The notes under the pieces: generated by a model | Databases searched by the model: none | What the model was told of the DNA's origin: nothing | What the model saw: the letters and a program-made list of their open reading frames with translations, nothing else | DNA from: CAZBMJ01 sp964493205 | GTDB lineage: Bacteria; Myxococcota; UBA727; JABDBI01 | Direction of reading: 5' to 3' | DNA length: 5,523 nucleotides | Assembly: GCA_964493205.1 (NCBI GenBank) | Contig: CAZBMJ010000070.1 | Span: 1 to 5,523, forward strand | Shown here: piece after piece, positions 1 to 5,523 of the stretch | Layout: every line of letters starts with the position of its first letter | Numbering within the stretch: the stretch's first letter is position 1 | Program-made: the position numbers and the translations under genes

Positions 1-1897
1 CTTCTATTTTAACGTCCGACTCAGCTACTTTTTCTTTAGGTAACTGCTCGTCTTCATCTAAAGATTTTTGCAATTCTGCAATCTTCTCTTGTTTTGCATT
101 TTCTTTTACTGCGTCAACTTTAGCTGAACTTTCAACAACGGGGGCTTCGCGTTTGTTAATCACAATATCTTGTTGTTGCTCAAAAGTCATTTTAGCTATG
201 TCGGCATCTTCGTAGCCTAATTTGTTTAAAGCCTCGGTAAATCCTTTTGGTGCATCTACCTTTATTTCGGGTAATGATAATGCAATAGCAGGCTCTTCGG
301 GTATCAATTTATTAACCCTCGCTAACTCTTTTTCGTAAATAGGTTTCACCACGGGGTCAGCACCATCTATTAAAGTAATAAGATTATCCCTTTGGTCAAT
401 CAAATGAGCCTCTTGTGCCGCCTCTTCCGCAGGTTTAGCATCATGCTCCAAAGCCTTCTCTTCGTTGGTTTTTTGTTCCTCCAACGCCTTTTTCATTTCA
501 GGCATCAGTATTTCAACGGTTGCAGGAGCGTCTTGCATAGCTTTAGCTATCTTCTCGGCTTTAACCCCTGCTTCGTGTGCCTTAATATTATAAGGGTTGA
601 TTACCGATTCTCTAAATGCTTTATCCTTATAGATTACTTCGTTTAACTGTCGTAATTCTTCTACGGGTACACTTTCCCCATTAATTATTTTTTGTGCTGT
701 TTTCTGTGCTGTAGCGATAGACTCTTTGCTTGCCTTCCCTTTTAGTCCCTGACTAATCTTGTGCCCCGCCCAACCAACCAATACCAACTCTCCTAACATC
801 ACAGCATCTTTAAAAGCATCGTCTACTTTATTGCCCGACTTTCTTTCGTAAGTACTAATACCCGTAGTGATAGGAGCGCCCAAATACCCTGTTGCTTCTT
901 CAGGTGTTACATACTCTCCTGTTGCCTTAGACAAAACTTGCCCTACTCCTTGTCCTGTCAACCCTTGTGTGCCCTCTACAAATCCAAGACCTATGGGATT
1001 AGAGTTCATTGCATAATTAATAATACCGCTTGCCACTCCACTCGCAGCCCTCAATCCAGCGGCAGCCAATTTCATATCAGGAGTACCCATTGTACTATTA
1101 AACACATCAACGGAACTCTTAATAGTTTCCATAGCGTGTTTAGTGCCTTCGTAAAGATTCTTAGCCTGTGAGTACGCGGGCGTGAATTGTTGCAGCGCCC
1201 CGTAAATCATACCCATCTCCTCGGCAGCAGGGTTAGGCTTGTCGATGGAAGCTATTTCAGGTGTGGTTAACTCTTTTGCTCTTTGGCTAAACTCGTTAGC
1301 GGCTTTCTTGTCACCTAATTTGTACTGCACCCGCGCCATTCCATCGTACACTTGGGGTGAAACAGCGCCATCGGTAATTAATTTAGAATAGAGAGAGGCA
1401 GCGTCCTGATACTTGCCTAAATCCGAAAGTGCTGTTGCTGTTTGGTACTCTAATTCAGGGGTTGATTGCTCTGTTTCTGTTGTAGTTTTATTAATAAGTC
1501 CATTGCCTAAATTAGAAACATCATTAACGGCAAAGTTGCTTTCTTTTCTACCTTGTAGTTTATCTATTAATATAGGGAGGTTTTGTTTAGCTGCAAGAAA
1601 CCTGTCCCCCGCGTCCCTAACATTTATCCCCTTCTCCTCTAACCGCTTGTAGTACGCCTCACGTACGTTAGGGTTTTGGTAAATAGGGTTCTCGAATAGC
1701 TTTTTAGTGCCCTCTTCGATGTTGTTAATTATGTTGCCATTTATTTTTACTTCGGCAATGTCTGTGGTAACCCCCCGCGCACCTCTCCCATTATCATTAA
1801 GTTCTACTGTAGGAATAGCAGTGTCTTCATGCGCATCGGCAGGTGGTGTCCATCCTTGTTGTTTTACTTCCGCATCTGCGGGTGGCTGCCATGTCAT
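1..1897 (-). CDS. Large putative internal virion (ejection/cargo) protein, N-terminal 632 codons, 3' end outside window
   Basis: An uninterrupted frame starts at ATG 1897-1895 and reaches the left edge with no stop, so the product is longer than 632 residues. The ATG overlaps the stop of the preceding gene as ATGA, which supports this start; no Shine-Dalgarno sequence is visible. Visible parts, in order: a tandem W-x-P-P-A-D-A motif (residues 3-9 and 16-22); a TPR-like helical pair (about 147-210, with LGKYQDAASLY followed by KLGDKKAANEF); two Gly/Ala-rich hydrophobic stretches (about 276-306 and 364-384) that could contact membrane; and a Lys/Glu/Ala/Gln-rich, probably coiled-coil region from about 440 onward. 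I do not recognise a specific family. I see no lytic transglycosylase, peptidase or other catalytic motif in this part, though one could lie downstream. Its place as the last and apparently largest gene after a tail muzzle gene suggests a T7 gp16-like or crAss-like cargo protein. That role is an inference. The frame itself is certain. Confidence 0.9.
   Translation of the reverse strand, partial: MTWQPPADAEVKQQGWTPPADAHEDTAIPTVELNDNGRGARGVTTDIAEVKINGNIINNIEEGTKKLFENPIYQNPNVREAYYKRLEEKGINVRDAGDRFLAAKQNLPILIDKLQGRKESNFAVNDVSNLGNGLINKTTTETEQSTPELEYQTATALSDLGKYQDAASLYSKLITDGAVSPQVYDGMARVQYKLGDKKAANEFSQRAKELTTPEIASIDKPNPAAEEMGMIYGALQQFTPAYSQAKNLYEGTKHAMETIKSSVDVFNSTMGTPDMKLAAAGLRAASGVASGIINYAMNSNPIGLGFVEGTQGLTGQGVGQVLSKATGEYVTPEEATGYLGAPITTGISTYERKSGNKVDDAFKDAVMLGELVLVGWAGHKISQGLKGKASKESIATAQKTAQKIINGESVPVEELRQLNEVIYKDKAFRESVINPYNIKAHEAGVKAEKIAKAMQDAPATVEILMPEMKKALEEQKTNEEKALEHDAKPAEEAAQEAHLIDQRDNLITLIDGADPVVKPIYEKELARVNKLIPEEPAIALSLPEIKVDAPKGFTEALNKLGYEDADIAKMTFEQQQDIVINKREAPVVESSAKVDAVKENAKQEKIAELQKSLDEDEQLPKEKVAESDVKIE
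1832..1891 (-). repeat. Tandem W-x-P-P-A-D-A motif at the N-terminus of the large protein
   Basis: Residues 3-9 (WQPPADA) and 16-22 (WTPPADA) repeat with a 13-residue (39-base) period, separated by EVKQQG. The two copies use different codons for Pro and Ala (cca ccc gca against cca cct gcc), so the motif is kept at protein level. Such short W/F-x-P-P-x-D-A segments near protein ends could be docking peptides. Their function here is unknown. Confidence 0.85.
1894..1897 (-). promoter_or_regulatory. ATGA stop/start overlap (translational coupling site)
   Basis: On the minus strand the start ATG of the large protein (1897-1895) overlaps the TGA stop of the 496-residue protein (1896-1894). The upstream bases (TATATTAAGAG) have no good Shine-Dalgarno match, so termination-reinitiation is the likely way this gene is translated. 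Confidence 0.75.
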
Positions 1898-3384
1898 CTC
1901 TTAATATAAGTTTTCCCATCCAAACCAATCATACTTTCCCCTTTTTTAAGGGATAACCATTGATTTCCCCATTCTTCTGCTGTCTGACTTGGGGTATTAT
2001 TTACTTGTTCGGTGATTTTGTTTGTTTTTACTGTTTCTTGTTTAGCTGCCCCGCGCGGCAACTCCCAACCATTCTGACCTTTCTTGTCAGCAGTGTAACC
2101 TTTAATCTCGCCTTTAACTGAGTTGTAAGGTATGGTGTAAACCTTAGTCACCTTCTCATCCCCCGTGCCCTCCTCAACTTTAATAACAGCCATTGGGTTT
2201 TTGAACTTGTGGAGTACGTTGCCTTTGGCATCCTCCAACTGAGATTCTTCATTGACTGCTACGAGTGAACCTTTCTTTTTAAAACCTTCGACCAATTTTC
2301 CGGTATTAACATCAAACGCTTTGTCAGCACTCCAAAACTGAGGTGAATTTTCTGTGGCTGTCAGGTCTTTTAAAGCGTAGCCTTTGTTGACTCGTAGTTG
2401 AGCCGCTACTTTGTCGCCAACATCCGTTTGTACTATTGTAGCGTCCTGAACCACCCCCGGAGTAATCTCTGTTACTGTGAACCGTTCATTAGTTCCTGTA
2501 CCACTACCTCCGAAGCCTATTGTGATTCCTTTCCCTGCCCCTGTTTGTTTTTGTAAATACTTGGTTGTAGTTGACCTTTGTAACCTTCCGTTCAATAATT
2601 CATCAGCTTTCGCCTCAACGTATTTCTGTGGGTCGAACGATGGGTCATTACGAACATTTGCAGGCAACTCATGTAGTTGAGTGTCTATAAAAGTAGGGTC
2701 GTTAAGTAATCTTTCGCGCTTGTTAGCAATTACTTCTGGAGATAACGTGCGTGTGTTAATTATCTCATCGTAACCGTTATTCAGCGGACGAACTCTTGGG
2801 TCATTAGCCAAGTAGTCATTCTCTTGTGTATTAAACAAAGTACCCTCTTGAAACTTAGGTTTTGGAGTAAACGCAAATTGCTTATCGCCATCACTCAAAA
2901 GAGTATTATCCCGCTTTTCAGCTATCAATCTATTAATCTCATTGTAGTCTTCCGAAGTTTGAAATTTAGTAGCTAAATCAGGATACGTGTTAAACTTGCC
3001 TGATTGGTCAGCATTAATATAGTCGAGTTTGGCTTGGTTCGCCCCCCGCAACATCTGCAACTGAACCGAGTAATCTTTAGTGTACAAATCATGGATTTTG
3101 TTCTTAGCGTTAGGCGTACCGATTAACTGCATAGCCTTATTATTAAAGTCACGACTCAACTCTACGGCTTGTTTAGCTGTAGAAGGAAGGAAGTTTTTAT
3201 CTACTACTACGTAATCATCTAAAGAAGTTAAAGCGTCACTATCCTCTTTTGCCTTCCTTTGATTTGAAAGTGCATCAGCTTTCTGTTTGTTTAAAACAGT
3301 CTGAAACGGGTTCATGTGCTGTCCCCTCGGAACATTAAGTACCGCGCTATCTGCTATAATTCCACCTAAAGAACTTCCTGCCAT
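1894..3384 (-). CDS. Putative phage internal virion/ejection protein, 496 aa
   Basis: This complete frame starts at ATG 3384-3382 and ends at TGA 1896-1894. The start shares one base with the upstream stop (TAATG) and the stop overlaps the next start (ATGA), so both ends are fixed by context. There is no signal peptide or clear membrane segment. Residues about 20-280 are polar and mostly helical (rich in Lys, Gln, Asn and Asp). Residues 281-298 form a Gly/Thr-rich linker. Residues about 300-430 alternate like beta strands. The C-terminus carries two Trp (472, 476) followed by a compact LKKGESMIGLDGKTYIKR ending. I cannot name a family from sequence alone. Position between a small gp14-like protein and a larger gene, together with its size and polar helical character, suggests a second ejected or cargo protein comparable in role to T7 gp15. 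A minor structural or scaffold protein is the main alternative. Confidence 0.93.
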   Translation of the reverse strand: MAGSSLGGIIADSAVLNVPRGQHMNPFQTVLNKQKADALSNQRKAKEDSDALTSLDDYVVVDKNFLPSTAKQAVELSRDFNNKAMQLIGTPNAKNKIHDLYTKDYSVQLQMLRGANQAKLDYINADQSGKFNTYPDLATKFQTSEDYNEINRLIAEKRDNTLLSDGDKQFAFTPKPKFQEGTLFNTQENDYLANDPRVRPLNNGYDEIINTRTLSPEVIANKRERLLNDPTFIDTQLHELPANVRNDPSFDPQKYVEAKADELLNGRLQRSTTTKYLQKQTGAGKGITIGFGGSGTGTNERFTVTEITPGVVQDATIVQTDVGDKVAAQLRVNKGYALKDLTATENSPQFWSADKAFDVNTGKLVEGFKKKGSLVAVNEESQLEDAKGNVLHKFKNPMAVIKVEEGTGDEKVTKVYTIPYNSVKGEIKGYTADKKGQNGWELPRGAAKQETVKTNKITEQVNNTPSQTAEEWGNQWLSLKKGESMIGLDGKTYIKR

Positions 3385-3386
3385 TA
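3382..3386 (-). promoter_or_regulatory. TAATG stop/start overlap (translational coupling site)
   Basis: The TAA stop of the 256-residue protein (3386-3384) shares its last A with the ATG of the 496-residue protein (3384-3382). Bases before the ATG (TACTACAATTACTA) are A/T-rich and lack an AGGAGG-like element. The overlap fixes the downstream start and suggests coupled synthesis of the two products. Confidence 0.75.
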
Positions 3387-4154
3387 GTAATTGTAGTATT
3401 TTTTAGTGTAATCGGTGTAACCTTGATATGCGGGTTGGTTGGCTGCTGGCGCTCCGTAATATGGCTGTCCACCTGAGTAATTTGGCGCACCATAATTACT
3501 TTGCCCACCACCACTGAATGAAGAACCGTAGTCTGTGTAACCGCCACCTGAGTAAGCTGGTTGATTAGCTACTGGTGCTCCCTGATAAGAGTTTTGACCT
3601 GTGTTGGCTGTAGTGGTCGCTGCGGGTTGCCTCTGACCACCACTCTGCTGCATACCACCTCCGTAAATCATCGAAAAGACATCTTTTATATCGGACTCTT
3701 CATTTGAAATACCCCCTATAATATTTTGTTGTGCTGCCTGACCTAAAGCCCCTAAAGCCTCTTGTTTACGAACAAAAGTGGCTTGGTGTCTTGCGTCTTG
3801 AGTTTGGATTAAGTTAGCCTGACGTTGTTGGTCATTCCTTCTTAAACTTGCATCATTGGCTGCGTATTGGTTCATTGCACCGATATTCCCGTAGTTTATC
3901 CCTGCAAGGATAGAACCTGCCATATCAGGTCTGTAGGATAGTGCTTTTGAGTACTGCGCGTTGTTATTCCTTACAAGGTTCTGAAAGAAGTTTAATCGCT
4001 CTGCCGCAGTGTACCCCTCGGCAGCACCTTTCGCCCTCTGATTAATCTCTTCGGCAGACATATAATCCCTGTCGCCTAATTTACGAAGACCTTCTTTGGC
4101 TTCTTTTCTTTGTTTTAGCCCGTAAGCTATTTGATATATTGACGCAACTGCCAT
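3384..4154 (-). CDS. Putative small internal virion protein (gp14-like) with Gly/Tyr/Gln-rich tail, 256 aa
   Basis: This complete frame runs from ATG 4154-4152 to TAA 3386-3384. It starts 10 bases after the muzzle-like gene, and its stop overlaps the next start. The N-terminal part has a pattern I associate with small virion proteins of Bacteroidota phages: a basic helix (residues 12-26), then DYMSAEEI (30-37) and AAEGYTAAE (44-52). Next comes a weakly hydrophobic Gly/Ala stretch (81-94) and a long Gln/Asn/Ala/Arg helix (about 96-145). From about residue 164 to the end it is low complexity, dominated by Gly, Tyr, Gln, Ser, Pro and Asn, with two copies of a GAPxANQPAY...GYTDY unit (192-209 and 234-249). 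There is no catalytic motif and no signal peptide. Location directly after the muzzle gene and the helical composition suggest an ejected internal protein like T7 gp14 (196 aa). The assignment is tentative; a tail accessory protein is also possible. Confidence 0.93.
   Translation of the reverse strand: MAVASIYQIAYGLKQRKEAKEGLRKLGDRDYMSAEEINQRAKGAAEGYTAAERLNFFQNLVRNNNAQYSKALSYRPDMAGSILAGINYGNIGAMNQYAANDASLRRNDQQRQANLIQTQDARHQATFVRKQEALGALGQAAQQNIIGGISNEESDIKDVFSMIYGGGMQQSGGQRQPAATTTANTGQNSYQGAPVANQPAYSGGGYTDYGSSFSGGGQSNYGAPNYSGGQPYYGAPAANQPAYQGYTDYTKKYYNY
3408..3455 (-). repeat. Coding repeat copy 2, GAPxANQPAY...GYTDY unit (residues 234-249)
   Basis: This second copy encodes GAPAANQPAYQGYTDY and lies seven residues before the protein's end. 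A shorter partial unit, YGAPNYSGGQPY, sits between the two copies at residues 221-232, so the tail looks like a degenerate array built on Y-G-A-P. Confidence 0.85.
3528..3581 (-). repeat. Coding repeat copy 1, GAPxANQPAY...GYTDY unit (residues 192-209)
   Basis: This is the first of two imperfect repeats in the low-complexity tail of the 256-residue protein. It encodes GAPVANQPAYSGGGYTDY. It differs from copy 2 at many third codon positions, while the protein differs mainly at one Val/Ala and by an Ser-Gly-Gly versus Gln insertion. The repeat is therefore conserved at protein level and is not a recent DNA duplication. Confidence 0.85.
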
Positions 4155-4164
4155 GACTACAAAA
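4155..4164 (-). other. Ten-base intergenic gap, the only non-coding stretch in the window
   Basis: The minus-strand sequence TTTTGTAGTC lies between the muzzle-like stop and the next ATG. It is too short for a promoter or terminator and has no Shine-Dalgarno sequence. The adjacent A/T-rich run reaching back into the muzzle gene's end (AATAATAAGTAATTTT) is typical of leader sequences in Bacteroidota. Confidence 0.7.
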
Positions 4165-5523
4165 TTACTTATTATTTTCTCTTGGTAAAATTCTTTCTTT
4201 AATTACTATATTATTAACTTCTTGGTCGCTTGCCCCTTCGTACGTCAACTTCATTTTAAGATAATCTCCATATAACATGCCATTAGCAGGGTACGCCCAT
4301 ACTGTGTTAAGCCCTGATGGATTCTGTGTAGTAACAGAGGAGTCTCCGTGAAGTGGTGCATCGTAGAAACCATCCCTGAAAGCGAAGTCTGTATCATTCA
4401 AATAGGATACTTGTGGTAAACTTGTAGTAGAGTTGATTATATTAGTGGAAAAGTCAACTCTCTTAGGAGTTAGTTTAGTCCTAAACCTAAACGCACTCAC
4501 CCTCTTGGCGTTATTAAACGGCTGCGACACCACCCACTCATCCTGACCATCATACTGTACCCCGTAAAACTTACCTCTCACCCCTATTTCGTGTTCGTAC
4601 ATTCCCGTAGCTGCTGGGTCAGGGTCGTAACCGCTCGATAAATACGTGTCTTTGTAATCCATGTAAACATTAGGATGGTAGTCGCGGTCTTGGTTGATGA
4701 ACCCATTCTGAATTTCACTAAAAACGAGCGTCCACACATTCGCGAAGTTTAACAGGTACTCATCAGTGAACGAGCCATCTTCGTTTAATACTTTAACCCA
4801 CTTCGCACTTGTGTCGGGGTCTTCGCCTTCCACTGCTTCTAAAGCAATATACTGATTTGAATCGAAGGTAACTTCATCTAAATAAACGTAAGCCGTCCCC
4901 GCATCATAAGCCCCTTCATCACTCGTTACTGCATATCCTTTACCTGTGAAAATGGCTTCTTTGCACGAGTCGTACCACACCGAGTTAATTCCCTCTCCTG
5001 CGGCTGGCATATCTTTGCCTACTATCCACTTGGTATTAGCTTTAATGAAAGGTTGTATGCCTTGAATAAAAGATATGGGCACTGTTCCGTCTAAACCTAA
5101 ACGAACGATACATTTTAAGTTTAGGTTAGGCCAGTAAAGAACATCATTACCACCTTGAGACCTACCTATCAACACTCCGAATTTATGTGTACAGCCTATA
5201 TTGGAAATCTCCTCACTAACCCGCGCCATCACATTACCGTCCCCTACTATAATCTCTGCTCCTGTGTTGCTTGGCTGAAGGGTAGCGTTGGAGTTTAAGA
5301 ACCTCCTGCGGACGCTAAGTGGCTGAAGCCCGTAAATGCGTCCATTGAAAACTACGTGGCTAACTATCTCTCCATTGCTCAAATCTTCATCTACGAAGTT
5401 GAATGGAAAGAATTGTCGGTACGGGTCAATAAATGAATTAAGCGGCTTGCGGGACGAGTAAAAGTAAGTCGCTGGCAGCACTGAAACAATCGTCTGTCCA
5501 TCGTACATTACATCTGTGTTAGG
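4165..5523 (-). CDS. Tail muzzle/nozzle-like ('stabilization') protein, C-terminal 452 residues, 5' end outside window
   Basis: The frame ends at TAA 4167-4165 and is open to the right edge. Five sense codons (P-N-T-D-V) precede the first internal Met at 5508, so that Met is probably not the true start. Residues below count from it. The pattern fits beta-rich tail tube-end proteins of Bacteroidota podoviruses, as I remember them: FNGRIYGLQPLSVRRRF (54-70), a THKFGVLIGRS segment (107-117), NDVLYW (121-126), LGLDGTVPIS (137-146), GINSVWYDSCKEAIFT (173-188), WTLVFSEIQNGF (259-270) and a C-terminal segment, GDYLKMKLTYEG (414-425). Repeated hydrophobic strands with Trp/Tyr suggest a beta-propeller-type fold like P22 gp10 or the crAss-like muzzle. 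The protein would sit at the distal end of the short tail, closing the channel and contacting the host surface. A carbohydrate-binding-like module (201-240) interrupts the core. The phage tail role is well supported; the exact family name is less certain. Confidence 0.9.
   Translation of the reverse strand, partial: PNTDVMYDGQTIVSVLPATYFYSSRKPLNSFIDPYRQFFPFNFVDEDLSNGEIVSHVVFNGRIYGLQPLSVRRRFLNSNATLQPSNTGAEIIVGDGNVMARVSEEISNIGCTHKFGVLIGRSQGGNDVLYWPNLNLKCIVRLGLDGTVPISFIQGIQPFIKANTKWIVGKDMPAAGEGINSVWYDSCKEAIFTGKGYAVTSDEGAYDAGTAYVYLDEVTFDSNQYIALEAVEGEDPDTSAKWVKVLNEDGSFTDEYLLNFANVWTLVFSEIQNGFINQDRDYHPNVYMDYKDTYLSSGYDPDPAATGMYEHEIGVRGKFYGVQYDGQDEWVVSQPFNNAKRVSAFRFRTKLTPKRVDFSTNIINSTTSLPQVSYLNDTDFAFRDGFYDAPLHGDSSVTTQNPSGLNTVWAYPANGMLYGDYLKMKLTYEGASDQEVNNIVIKERILPRENNK
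4789..4908 (-). other. Carbohydrate-binding-like (ChtBD3/CBM5-12-type) module inside the muzzle-like gene
   Basis: Residues 201-240, counting from the Met at 5508, read YDAGTAYVYLDEVTF, then NQYIALEAVEG, PDTSAKW and VKV. This is the signature order of the small chitin-binding-type 3 fold: a Y-x-x-G-T/x-Y start, a D-x-V strand, then Y-x-A-L and a closing D-T-S-x-x-W. The module lies between the conserved GINSVWYD...IFTGKGY segment and the LNFANVWTLVFSE segment. Similar modules are common in phage tail proteins and glycan-acting enzymes. The assignment is by pattern memory only. Confidence 0.6.

Noticed and set aside
392..646. Plus-strand frame of 84 codons
   Set aside because: It lies wholly inside the long minus-strand coding frame, and its Phe/Leu/Arg-rich, Cys-rich product is what the antisense of a Lys/Glu/Ala-rich gene gives. 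No ribosome site or neighbour supports it.
938..1171. Plus-strand frame of 77 codons
   Set aside because: Antisense shadow of the large minus-strand gene; its Ser/His/Cys-rich composition resembles no protein I recognise.
1413..1904. Plus-strand frames at 1413-1652 and 1707-1904
   Set aside because: Both are antisense to the TPR and N-terminal parts of the large gene. Their Ser/Leu/Val-rich sequences look like secretion signals only because they complement Glu/Asp/Ala/Thr codons.
2491..2544. Possible P-loop (GAGKG) in the 496-residue protein
   Set aside because: The Walker A consensus needs GxxxxGK[ST]. Here GK is followed by Gly in a Gly/Thr linker, with no hydrophobic strand before it and no Walker B or other ATPase motif.
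2477..2680. Plus-strand frame of 67 codons
   Set aside because: Antisense to the middle of the 496-residue gene; the Pro-rich start is just the complement of the Gly-rich linker.
3347..3547. Minus-strand frame of 66 codons overlapping the 256- and 496-residue genes
   Set aside because: It is a shifted frame over the low-complexity tail, with Thr/Val/Ile-rich nonsense composition and no ribosome site. A programmed frameshift would need a slippery site, and I see none at the entry point.
4165..5508. Taking the Met at 5508 as the true start of the muzzle-like protein
   Set aside because: The frame continues with sense codons to the window edge, and the sequence at the Met is mid-domain in character. 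The gene is more likely cut by the window.
1..5523. Stop-codon reassignment (TAG read as Gln), known in some crAss-like phages
   Set aside because: All four frames are free of internal TAG codons and use TAA or TGA normally, with adjacent genes fitting tightly. There is no sign of recoding in this window.

Overview
The window reads as the virion-structural part of a tailed phage (or prophage), most likely a podovirus infecting the phylum Bacteroidota. The best clue is the right-hand gene. It matches my memory of the 'stabilization', muzzle or nozzle tail proteins of crAss-like and other Bacteroidota podoviruses. The three genes after it look like internal-virion (ejection, or 'cargo') proteins. 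None of the three visible start sites has a convincing Shine-Dalgarno sequence, which also fits a Bacteroidota host. All reading frames close normally at TAA or TGA and contain no in-frame TAG, so the standard bacterial code is used here. The genus and the exact viral family cannot be decided from the window.

Layout: all coding is on the minus strand, so transcription runs from right to left, and almost every base is coding. (1) 4165-5523 is the C-terminal 452 codons of a tail muzzle/nozzle-like protein; its 5' end lies outside the window. (2) 3384-4154 is a 256-residue protein with a helical, Gln/Asn/Ala-rich body and a Gly/Tyr/Gln-rich repetitive tail, resembling small gp14-type ejection proteins. 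(3) 1894-3384 is a 496-residue protein with a helical N-terminal half and a beta-rich C-terminal half, and it is probably a second ejection or cargo protein. (4) 1-1897 is the first 632 codons of a long protein with a tandem W-x-P-P-A-D-A motif, a TPR pair, two hydrophobic stretches and a charged helical region. It runs off the left edge and is probably the largest internal protein.

The genes are packed as one transcription unit. There is a 10-base gap after the muzzle gene, then a TAATG overlap, then an ATGA overlap. There is no room for internal promoters or terminators, and I see no RNA genes, CRISPR array or insertion sequence. The order nozzle, small internal protein, medium internal protein, large internal protein parallels T7 genes 12, 14, 15 and 16. 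This suggests that these four products build the end of the tail and the ejected trans-envelope conduit. That is an inference from order, size and composition; only the muzzle-like protein is supported by recalled family sequence patterns.
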